DNA of 64,000 nucleotides from Ceratodon purpureus (taxonomy: Eukaryota > Streptophyta > Bryopsida > Pseudoditrichales > Ditrichaceae): positions 60,736,084 to 60,800,083 of the forward strand of contig CM026426.1 of NCBI GenBank assembly GCA_014871385.1. Reading direction: 5' to 3'. Positions 20,768 through 34,140 of the stretch are shown piece after piece (within the stretch, counting starts at the first letter, position 1; the number at the start of each line of letters is the position of its first letter). The notes beneath the pieces were generated by a model. It was not told the origin of the DNA. It searched no databases and worked only from the letters and a program-made list of their open reading frames with translations. The position numbers and the translations under genes were made by a program.

Positions 20768-21450
20768 TACCATAGTGAATTGCATATGTAACATTTTGAT
20801 TGCCTACAGTGGCTTTGTTTAAATGTTTGCAAAATCGTAATAAATCTTTTTTTGACGGCTATGTACTCTTGTGGAGAATAAAAATTTATTGCTATTTTTG
20901 TAATGGAACGGAAAAAAATAAAATATCAATTGTATGCCCCGTTCTCCAGAATCACCCTAAACCCATAACCTCGCGCCCCCCCTCTCGGAAGCTTTGGCCT
21001 CCCCTCCAAGAAGCTCTTGCCTCCCTTCCCAGAAGCTCTAGCCCCCCTTAGAAGCTCTAGCCCCCCTCCAAGAAGCTCGCGCCTCCCCCCCCCCCCCTCA
21101 GAAGCTTGCGCCCCCCCTTGAAGCTCGCGGCCCCTCAAGAAGCTCTAGCCCCCCAAGAAGCTCTAGCCCCCCCTCCCAAAAGCTCTGGCCTCCTTCTCAG
21201 AAGCTCGCGCCCCCCTTGAACCCGCTCGCGCACCTCTTTGCATATGTAGAATTCCCCGTCAGCGTTGGTTGTCCATGTCATCAATATGTTTCCCCTATAG
21301 GTAAGTTGTAAAAAAAAAAAACTAACATAGTAATTTTCCTTCTCCCCTCAATGTCCGATTATCACCCCGGATCGACCGGTCCGTCCGTCCGTCCGTCCAT
21401 GTCCGGAAATTTTGCCCATGTCCGTCCGATAAGACAACCTTGGCTTAGGA

Positions 21451-21810
21451 TAGGGACTTTGAATTGGGCCCCGAGTCGTCCAATCTGACTCTTATTATTG
21501 ACTGATAAATTTGAATTGAAACAAATTTGGGTTAAAACTAGTTTCTTAATTGCTTGTGATTATCATTGTAACACATTTAACATTGTATCACATCTTACTT
21601 TAACTACTAAGGTAAGAGTACCAATACTTTAAAAAATCAACTATTGGACTAAATGCATAGATAATTAAAAAAATCATAGATCAACAATTTGTTGTATGGA
21701 AACAACTCAAATTAATGATTTTCCATATTTTTTGTTGAATTACAAGTATTTTTGCAAGCCTCTTGATTTTATTACTACACCCTATTGGTATAAACCTTTT
21801 AAAATTCATA
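21451..21810. other. no gene seen
   Basis: AT-rich sequence between the hAT-like element and a TTAA-flanked element. Nothing recognisable. Confidence 0.4.
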
Positions 21811-22926
21811 TTAACCCTTAAACGTCATATGCTTTCCTGATACCACTCCCAAAATCTCTTTTAAACTCTATTTTAAGCATTATTCTATTTTTAATTTGCT
21901 TGAGTTCTATTCTAAGAAAGTATAGATCTCTTTAACCTCTAAAGTTCTGAGGGTATTTTTCATCAAAACTGCCTGAAAACAGCCCCTCTTCAAATCAAGG
22001 TGGATTTCGCTAAAATGGGTCTTAATTAGTACATTTAACTGTAAGATCTTGTAGCTAACTTCTATTTCTATATGTCCACCAAATCTTAGACACTCATACC
22101 TCACCAATTGCAAGATCGAAAGGTTCAAAGTTGAAAATCAAGTTTTTTCTCCCTGCGCAAAAAGGGAACAGCAAAGTTTTGAAGGCCCAAAAAACCATTT
22201 TTTTGCATTATGGATTTTGGCGGTTTTGATGCACATCAAAGAAGACTAAGTTAGATAATTGTAAAAAAAAACCAAATTCAAAAAAGTTGTGGAAGGTTGC
22301 CAAAAAAATCATTTTCCGCTAGGGGGTAAACTGAAATTCACAAACAAAAGCTGTTTTTTGACAATAAAAATAGCATATCAAAAAAATTTGGATTGAAAAT
22401 CCAAACGGTGGGAACATGCTCTACTGCCTTCTCTATACATAGAAATTTTTATTTTTGAAAAATATAAAAATCTCAATTTTTGGTGGAATTTTAAAGTTTT
22501 GTCTTTGGGCAGATTTTGGTAATTTTGGGCAGTTTTGGGCAGTTTTGGGCAGTTTTGGGCAGAATTTGCTGCATTCACTGTCATTCTCATTGGCTAACTG
22601 ACTGCCCTTGGAGGAGCTTTTGCGGTTCAGAGGTGAATAACTTTTCACTCCGACATCGGAATTGAGAATAAAAAATACCGACAGGAAGCTCTCACCAAGG
22701 CCTACTTTCATTAAAATTTTCATAAATTTTGAATTCAAATTGCATCCGCAGGTACATGCCCAAACTCCAAAATAGCCCCATTTTGCCACATTGTCCTTTA
22801 GGGGTTAAGGTGCTCAGTTTGACATTCTAAAAATCCAATTTGGTATAATTGAGTGTAAGTTATGAGCAAGATTCTCTCAAAAAAAAAACCCAACCCCTCG
22901 GTCTAGGTCTGACATTTAAGGGTTAA
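21811..22926. mobile_element. TTAA-flanked MITE (1108 bp between TTAA sites)
   Basis: TTAA at 21811-21814 is followed by CCCTTAAACGTCA, and TGACATTTAAGGG precedes TTAA at 22923-22926. This is a 13-bp terminal inverted repeat with one mismatch and a TTAA target duplication, the pattern of piggyBac-type (and some Kolobok-type) elements. There is no transposase. The interior has a TTTTGGGCAG tandem repeat (about five units, 22515-22562). Confidence 0.6.
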
Positions 22927-23013
22927 ATTAAATATAAGTAAGAACAATGCCATTTTCTTCCTTACATCCTTTCTTTGCCAGAATTTTGAGACTTGAGACT
23001 TTCTTAATTTCAT

Positions 23014-23919
23014 AGCGGACACTGTATTGTACAGTACTAGACAACTCTCAACGTCCCCCCATTTCTGCCATCCCTTCAAAAATTGCAGAATGCATTAAAT
23101 ATTGTATATTTTTTGTGTTGCATAATTATCATCAATTCTTGTGCAATTTCATTGTAGCATACCAAATTTCGATTTCAAAAAACCAAAACTTTGTTTTTGG
23201 TGTATTGTTTTATTCAGTTTTAATGATTTTACAAATTAATTCATTGAGAAACATTGATGAGGAATTAATTTAATCCGATTGTGGCAATATGTAGGAAACA
23301 TCCATATACATATCTTTTCTTTAATAAGCATCTCCAAAAGGTTTTAGAATTTCCTCGCAATGGTTTCAAAAAATGGGGTGACACTATCCAAATTTTGAAA
23401 AATAGATATTTCTTCATGCAATCAGATTTTGGCAAAGCAATTGTACTTTCATGATCAAATGTACAAAAATAGTAACAATGTGGAGGTCAAATAGAAAAAT
23501 CTAATTATAATTATTAAATATCTATTTTTCAAAATTTAGACATTGTCACTCTAGGTTTTGAAAATTTTGTGGGGAAAGTTTAAAACTTTTTTAAGATGTT
23601 GATTGAAGCAAAGATGTGCATTTGGATGTTTCCCACATATTGTCACAATCAAATTAAAAAAAATCATCACCAATGGTTTTCAATGAGTTATTGTGCAAAA
23701 CTAGGAATTTTAAATGAAATGATTTACCAAAAATGGAATTTGCCTTTCTTGAAATCCAAATTTGGTATATTTGATTGGAATTGTGTAAGAATTGAAAGTT
23801 TATAATGCAAGACAAAAAAATATCATTTACATTCTATATTATACAAAATTGTTTTGACTGGAGAATAGGGGGGGACGATTGAGAGTTGCCTGGTACTGTA
23901 CACTGTATTTACGTCCGCT
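23014..23919. mobile_element. foldback element with long terminal inverted repeats and 18-bp flanking repeats
   Basis: The left end AGCGGACACTGTATTGTACA and the inverted right end AGCGGACGTAAATACAGTGT begin arms of about 450 bp that pair along their length with roughly three-quarters identity (for example CCTAC/CCCAC-type differences around the AAACATCC block at 23300 and 23625). Axis near 23467. The element is flanked by AGACTTTCTTAATTTCAT at 22996-23013 and 23922-23939, a perfect 18-bp direct repeat. The transcript would fold into a very long hairpin. No protein is encoded. Confidence 0.75.
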
Positions 23920-23939
23920 TAAGACTTTCTTAATTTCAT

Positions 23940-24447
23940 TTAAGGGAGAACCAGGAAGACCAAGCCTCACTTTCTGTAACGGTTTAGTGCCTAACAATTC
24001 ACAAATAGCAATATGACAACACAAGTGACTATCAACTACTCTTTGCTGATGACTTCGACAAATGGAACTACTCTCCTGCAACTGAATATGCAAACCAGTC
24101 GCTAACCAGAGCCCAAAATTTGATCTGAGGTGAATGCATCAGAATCCTACCAGAACAGTTCATGTAATTAACATTTGTCGCTTTGCTAGTTCCCAGTGCT
24201 GGTTGAACAAGGCAAATAAACCTAAGTCTTTTGTAGTAGGGCAAAATAGTCAACACCCACTACTAGGGGAATAAATCTAGTCAGAGAACCACCCACAGAT
24301 ATGGTCTTCAAGCTTGGTTTCTGCAAAACATTTAACTTGAACGTGATGGCAAGCGGTGGATGAGCAAAACTTCTTTATCAAGACGAGGTAAGCACTACCA
24401 TCATGACTAAATACTACTCTAACTGTGTGTCACGTTGAGAAGGTGAA
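23940..24447. other. 3' flank of thermospermine synthase; no gene
   Basis: Sequence downstream (minus strand) of the stop codon at 24448; the first few hundred bases are probably the 3'UTR. No other feature is seen. Confidence 0.5.
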
Positions 24448-27731
<3,284 letters not shown>

Positions 27732-29460
27732 CGACGCGATTACTCTTCTCCTTTCCTGTCTCTTGAATTCTCGATTCCTCAGTCCCTCCCCACTGTCAAT
27801 GCAACCACCTTCTGCTCTTGGTGCTGTCCTTTCAACTCCGTGGCCTGGAATTTATCCACCAAGGACTCGCTGAGTTCTCACTAGACAAGATGGACATAAT
27901 TCAGACAGCAGCTGATCTGCGACATAATTGAGAAGGTAGGGGCGAAAACCGTTAGTCCAACAACAGGTGCATAAGACGTTATGATCTCAAGAGATTCGCC
28001 AACCGACCGATGAATGGGATAACCGGCATACCATCGTACTCACGATAGACAGAAACTCATTATTGCAATGTGAGCCGGCTTTTATTGCTTACCCGTACCT
28101 TACCATTAAAAAAACAAATAAACAAAACAAAACAAAACTGAAACAACGTCGCTTCAAACAATAATTAATTTACAGACACCAGCAGGCCTCCATAAACCAT
28201 TCCTCCCGAATATAAGGCCATAGTTGCAGCAAATAGGACCATATTGTTTGAACTTCAAACTGGACTTCTGTTCAAGAGGGAAATACCGTTGGCTACACAA
28301 CCACGGGAGAACACCACAATAACGAAGACAACACTTGCACACAATGCCTGCAAGTTCCGTCCACAACGACGAGTTGAATGGAGAAAAATAATCAAACACA
28401 GACTGTCTCCTCATAATGCAAGAGAAAGAAGCAAATAACGTAACAGAAGTCCTAACGCCACACAAGGAAACTCCTATCAACAATTAATCCGCAAAACACC
28501 CAAACCCGACCTACCACACATGCATCGCCGTTCGGTTTTTGACGAAAAAGCGGCCACCACAAAGCAATTGGTCTCCTTCATGCATATCCTTCCAACACGA
28601 TCAACACCATCTGTGGTACCAAATGCGGAACAAAATGACAACAACAAAATGGGATACAAAATGCTGACTACCACCACCAGGCACACACTTTCATCAATGC
28701 ATCGTCACGAAAAAAACGAAAAATTTCACATACAACTCATATACAACTAGTGTGACTTCCCCCCTTGATCACCCCACCCCATGTCCCAAGGTGCCACATT
28801 TGGGTCACCCCACCATGAGAAAGCGACAGCAGTCGAAGTTGTTCTATTTCCTTCACAACTCCTGTAAATGCACGTTGAGTGTGTGAAAGTTGCAGCTAAT
28901 CATCCATTCGGCACCCACCTGCTTAACTTGGGCCTGATCAATCCACTGTTTCCTAGCAAAACCACTCACCACACTCACTCTCACATACACACAGACGCAC
29001 ACAATACACTCACCAACTTCAATTAAAGCAGGGAAGGGAGAGTCTGAGAACGGCTGTTGCATATGTATAATAGTAACAGTACCCCCCCCAGCCTGCTCCA
29101 GAGTTTTCAATAGCAAAGAAAAGGGAACGGAATTTCTTTCCTTCTGAGATAGGCTCGGAGGAGGCAAAGTTCTTTATTCCTTGAGTCGTTTGTCGTGGTT
29201 TTCTCTGTGCGTTCGTGTCACAGTGTGTGCTCTGGGGGTGGAGTATGTCCTGCGGTGGTGCACAGACACCGATGGTGGTGCGGGCACTGGGTCAGACGGG
29301 CCGAGGCGACTATCGTATTGCGAGATAGTATCTGTACAGACGCATATGGAGTCTATGAAATACTAAACGGGTGGTGGACTTGACTCAGAATGTCGACGTC
29401 CTCCTCTGCCAAGCAGACGTCCACCTTGCCCAAACGTAGGATGTGTCTATGAAAACCAAT
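27732..29460. other. upstream region of thermospermine synthase; no further gene recognised
   Basis: Just above the start codon (minus strand) the leader is purine-rich. 28150-28760 contains long minus-strand frames rich in Cys and hydrophobic residues that match no family I know; they may be leader or intron sequence. 29340-29450 holds an imperfect GGTGGAC...GTCCACC palindrome. Confidence 0.4.
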
Positions 29461-29469
29461 AGGATATTG

Positions 29470-29945
29470 ATGTTAATGTACTGTATTGTACTGTACAGTT
29501 GCCTACAACAAAGATACGTGATGCCTTTTTATGGCATTCAAATATTTGTATATGATATACAATAAAATCAGCCCATGTTATCTTGCAAAATTATCACTCA
29601 ATTCTTAGCCAATCCCACTCAAGCATACCAAGTTTCAGTTTCAGAAAAGTAAATTTCTAATTCTTGGTGGATTTTTAAAGCCAATTTTTAAGAATTTACA
29701 ATATATTTTATTAAAAATCATTCGTGATGATTTTTTTTTTAATTTGATTGCAAAGATATGTAAGGAAACATACGTACACACATTTTTTGCATTGAAAATC
29801 ACTCCATTGAGTTACAAAGTTTTCCTCTAGGAAGGATTCAATGAAAAGTTATTATACAAATAATTTTGTAAAATAGATATTTCTTTATTGTGATTAGATT
29901 TTGGCAAAAGAATTGTCATTGGTCATCAACCCAGTGTCACTCTGA
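29470..29945 (+). mobile_element. diverged, truncated relative of the 23-kb foldback element
   Basis: It begins with TGTACTGTATTGTACTGTAC, similar to the terminus of the element at 23014. Later blocks correspond one for one: AAATAGATATTTCTT, GATTTTGGCAAA, and GCATACCAAGTTTCAGTTTC. Only the left arm is present. It shows that the 23-kb element belongs to a family. Confidence 0.6.
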
Positions 29946-32459
29946 GAACGACATAAGATTCAACCATGTAGGCTATTAACTCCATTTTATTGCCCACGAC
30001 AATTAATGAGGTGAGGCCTTGAATATAATGTCAGGCCAAACCCGCAACAAGCTTTACAATGCAAAAATTGACAACTCAAAATGAGGTGAAATCACAATTC
30101 TAGTATCTGAATCCAAGATCACAACTGCAACAAGGTTCACATTGCAAAATTCACAACGAGCCTTCATATCAGGCTAGAAATAACAAAGCCACATGCCCAC
30201 AACATAGGATAGGTCTTCGCAATGTAAATCTTCACTAGACTCTTCAAATCTTCAAATCTTCAATTCGGACCTCTTCTAAACCAGCAGTACTAAAACAGTC
30301 ATAAAAAATGTTCAAAAGCTCCAATTTAGATGAATAATATGTTTTCTATAAGCTAAAACACTTTGCTACGATTTGCCAAATTTTCATTTGAGTAAAAAGT
30401 TACCGTCCATAAAACATGACCTTTCAAACTTTCCTATCAAAATCTTGAGCGACAGTGTATACTACTCCATCTTTTTGCTTATAACGCAAGATTGATGGAT
30501 GCTATCTATAAGTGTGATAGCTCTATAGAAAGCTAAGAACAAGTTGTACACTCCCTCTTAATTTCACTTTGCTTCAACAAGAAATGCGACTATAAGAGAG
30601 GTACAAAATCTATGTTCCTCACTTTAAGTAACAACAAATCACTCCTCACTCAAATGCTTACAAAACACTCATAAAAAGTTCAAATAAAGTGAAATTAACG
30701 TTAAAAGAAGCATAACCTCATCATATTCAACCTTGTTAATTAATTTTTTCAAAATATTCTCACATTATATACAAAATCCGATTCAAGCCTCGGCTCTCTT
30801 CACTCCAGCATACCTTACCAAACTAAAACAACGACAAGGAGAAAAGACGATTCCCTCCTCATATTCTTCCAAACCCATCCACCTAAGCCCATACCTCCTA
30901 TGAGAACATCTTTCAAGCCATAGGCCTCCCAAAATTCAACCTTATCATCAATCTAAGTCATCTTTGGGTACGCAAACCTCAAAGTGAACTAGATGAAAGT
31001 AAAGCAAGTAACTAACTTTCATCTAATTCCAAATAAAACCTATTGGTGGAAATAAAATTCAATACTTAGGCTCAAATTAGCACTAAAATTCCAATAAAAT
31101 AAAGAATCCACTTTAAGCGCTCAGAAACTCCAAAATACGCAAAATAACCGCAGCGATGAAACTTGCTCTCTATTCCCTCGCCGCAGCGATGGCCAACTTC
31201 ATTAGAAATGCGGCTCACCCTTTGTCCTTCATTGTTGTTCTCATCCCAGTCAACCATCTTCTTTAAGACTGGAAGTGTAAACTGCGGGATACTTGGCTCT
31301 CTTTGTGGTTACAGACAACGCTCAAAAGGCCTTGTCTCATTTCGCAAATGCCGTCTTAAAGAAGATGGCTGACTGGGATCAACCGGTAATTGAGATAAGA
31401 GCAACTGCCAATTGTCAGGACCTTGTGAATCCATTACTTTAAACATTAAATCTAAATCCAAACTACTTAGAGTTAACTAAGAGAAGCAAAGCTACTTGAT
31501 CCTCTTTATTTTAAACCTAGTAGCTTCCTTAAGTAGCTAGCTTCCACTTTTAACACTCCAATAAAATTATAATGCCTATCTTTATAGTAAAACAAACACT
31601 AACAACCAAAAGCATCTTTTTATTTTTCAAAAGGTAACCTAAGTGAGAAAGAATAAACCTAGGAATACTGCTTCGTCAGTTCAAAGCGAAGCGGTTAACC
31701 AACAGTGGTATAAAACCACTAAAAGATTAACAATTGTAGCCAAGTTGTAGACTTATTTGGTTGCCAGAGTTCCTGGATAGCTGTCAGCCGGTTCCAGGGT
31801 TGAATCCTGTCGGATCCATTGATTTCGTCGGAGGAGCTATAACTTGACACCGCTAGTGAAAGCATGAAATAAACAGCCAACCAGCCACTCTATTCCCTTG
31901 AGCTAAGTGATATGATTCAGTACAAACCAAGACACTAAATCTCTCCACGACCCCCACCCTTCTCTATCTCCACCCTTTTCTATCTCCATCCAATTCTTCA
32001 ATTAGGACTTCTAGGTTGATATCCGGATGTATTTACATGGTATATGTATTTACAATAGAACATCGCGCGGTGATAGATGCTCCTGAGAAAGGCAACCTCC
32101 TTGTGGGGGCTAGTAGCTAGCCAAACGTTGCCCAAATCAGGCTCATATTGAACCTTGACCAGTCCATGCCACCTTTCATTAATCAGCAAGGTAAGCTGAT
32201 TATGTGGATACATCAGGCTCCTACTTTGCTTTGCACTATACTCGTACAGAGATCCTCCCCCACTCCACTGCCAGCGGCCAAGGTCGAATACCAAGCAAGA
32301 AATGGGAGAAAGATAGTATAGGCGTCCAGGCATAGTAGACCGCGACGCCGCGGCTAGGCTGATGACGCGTATTCTACAGATTCATCCCTAAGTAGGTTGG
32401 GAAGCTCTTGCACAATCTAATGTTGGAATCAAGCTCCGAGACTAATGACCGACACAATT
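29946..32459. other. intergenic repeat-derived sequence, no gene recognised
   Basis: AT-rich sequence with scattered short frames (31072-31372, 31998-32333) that match nothing I know. Possibly decayed transposon, in view of the LINE fragment that follows. Confidence 0.35.
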
Positions 32460-32960
32460 CACCGTATGTTAGTTTGGAAGCACCTAGTCTACTCCGCCAA
32501 GGGTGCCCTCTTGCGCCATATTGATTCCTTGTCATTTTAGAAACTTTTTAATGCGCTGGTTAAGTGCAAGGTTGAATTCCGCCTCGTCAAGGCATTGAGT
32601 TCCCGTTTGGCAAGCCACAGGTGCTACTGGAGTATGCGGACAATACAAGCTTCACACTCTTAGGTAAGGAGAACTCAATGCAATGTCTCATTAACACCCT
32701 CGACATCTTTTGTTTGGGCTCTAGACTAGACGTCAACTGGTCTAAGTCTTGGGCCTTTTGGTCCGACAACGGCCAATCGGCGGCAAAACCAGCATGGTGC
32801 GAGGCCTGCAAATCACCCGGGCCACCGAGGGCGACCTAAGTAAACTTCGTCAGACTGTTTTTGGGATTGATCCTACCAAAAAACAATGCCAACAACTTCC
32901 TAAAAGCCAAAATTGACCGCGCACTCAGATATTTTTTGCACCATCCGGATGAATGCATTT
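32460..32960 (+). pseudogene. LINE (non-LTR) reverse transcriptase relic
   Basis: Two palm motifs are readable: LLRQGCPLAPY then a stop and FLVIL (about 32490-32540), and LLEYADNTSFTLLG (32619-32660), where LINEs have YADDT. Next come LINTLDIFCLGSRLDVNWSK, matching the usual L...L..F...SGL.IN..KS. The two parts are in different frames with a stop between, and the second Asp of the catalytic YADD is Asn, so it is dead. Confidence 0.75.
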
Positions 32961-33337
32961 GGTCAAGCTGTCATAGTTAACCCCTAAAGGCCCTTGAGAC
33001 CCGTTTGGAGTCGCTGAACTTCTAGTCAGGCTATTGGATGACAGTACACTACACCGGGTACACTTTGGGCAGATTTTAGAAGTACTTTTATAGTACATTT
33101 ATGCTAGTAAGTATCTGTAGTACTTCTCTGGATAACCGTAGCCGTCAATATCACCATCGCGATCCACCTGCGCCCATGCTCAGATCGACCAATAACGTTG
33201 GACTTGACCGGTGGTCTCAGGTAACTGGATTGGGTCTCACCTGTTGTAGCCGGTAGTCATCGTCTCGCACCTCCAGATTTCTCCAGTCTCGTTGGTGTTG
33301 GTGGTGTTGGTCTAGTCTCGGTTGTGCTTTGTGGTTC
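32961..33337. other. no gene seen
   Basis: Contains GTTAACCCCTAAAGGCCC at 32975-32992, resembling one end of the TTAA element family of this window, and three AGTAC words near 33085-33120. Nothing else is clear. Confidence 0.35.
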
Positions 33338-33769
33338 GCAATTTGCTTAAAAGTTTTGATTTTTCAAGAGGATGGTCTTTTGTTTTGATGTTAGTTGTTG
33401 TGTTGTTAGTTCAGATGGAGAGTTAGGAGGTTTTGTGAGGGATAAAGGAATCGAGTATTAGAGGGTTTAATGGTTAGAGGTTTCTGTGAGGGAAAGAGGG
33501 GTTGAGAGTTAGAGTTCTTGTGAGTTGCGTGTGTTTTCCTTAGATTTGGTTTTGCAATTTGCTTAGAAGTTGTGAGTTTTGGAAAGGAGGATTATCTGTT
33601 GTGTTGTTTACTGCTGTGTTGTTAGTTTAGATGGAGGGTCAGAGGTTTTGTGAGAGATAGAGGGATCGAGGGTTAGATGGTTTGAAAATTAGAGGTTTCT
33701 GTGAGGACGGAGGGATTGAGAGTAAGAGTTTTTGGGGGTTGCGTGTGTTTTGCTTAGAGTTTGGTTTAG
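33338..33769 (+). repeat. 216-bp tandem duplication upstream of the transposase-like gene
   Basis: The unit beginning GCAATTTGCTTA and containing GTTGTGTTGTTAGTT, AGGTTTCTGTGAGG and TTGCGTGTGTTTT occurs at 33338 and 33554. It lies in G/T-rich leader-like sequence that probably forms the 5' end of the gene at 34141. Confidence 0.75.
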
Positions 33770-34140
33770 GTTGGGATTTCACTTGTTTGTGCGTCATTGT
33801 TTAAGGTCTTTGTTTCTTGGAGATGTGGTTTGTTATTGGGTGCGATAGCTGAAATGGGTATTCAGAGTTTGAGGATATAGAGTTAGAGTCTTTTGTCACA
33901 GTTTTATTGTTTTCCCTTAAGTGTTTGCGATAAGGTTTAGTTGCTCTTCTAGGGTAAGAGCTGGAATATTTGTTTAGGGTTTAGGGTTCGCATAAGTTTG
34001 GGGCGCAGATCTTGTCGTATCAGGTGTTTAGCAATGTCGAGGAAGTCCGGGGGTTTAGAAGGGGTGATATCAACTTCGAGAGATGGAAAGAATAGGTCTA
34101 GAGGGAGTGCTGGATCTGGGATGGCAGTGAAGCACCAGGG

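Larger units (their letters stand above)
19214..21051. repeat. near-perfect inverted repeat inside the hAT-like element
   Basis: Every position p from about 19214 to 19875 pairs with position 40265 minus p on the other side (20390-21051), so the axis is near 20132. Both arms encode the same 78- and 83-codon frames with identical translations; only a few mismatches occur outside them (for example CTTAGTG versus CTTAATG near 19800/20467). The 500-bp centre is A-rich with imperfect direct repeats of a GAAGAAACAAACRATGCTCT-type unit. The arms continue outward through G-rich (left) and C-rich (right) tracts of different length. Confidence 0.9.
18606..21442. mobile_element. hAT-like non-autonomous element (2837 bp) with palindromic interior
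   Basis: The ends are CAGGGTTGTT (18606) and, inverted, CAAGGTTGTC (21442). They are flanked by the 8-bp direct repeat GCTTAGGA at 18598-18605 and 21443-21450. An 8-bp duplication and CA(G/A)GG ends are hallmarks of the hAT superfamily. Subterminal GTCCG repeats occur at both ends (18637-18660 and 21385-21428). No transposase frame is present. Most of the interior is one long inverted repeat (listed separately). Confidence 0.65.

Noticed and set aside
34034-34140. ATG at 34034 as start of the transposase-like gene
   Set aside because: Its frame stops after 38 codons. The next ATG at 34141 opens the exon that joins in frame to the rest.
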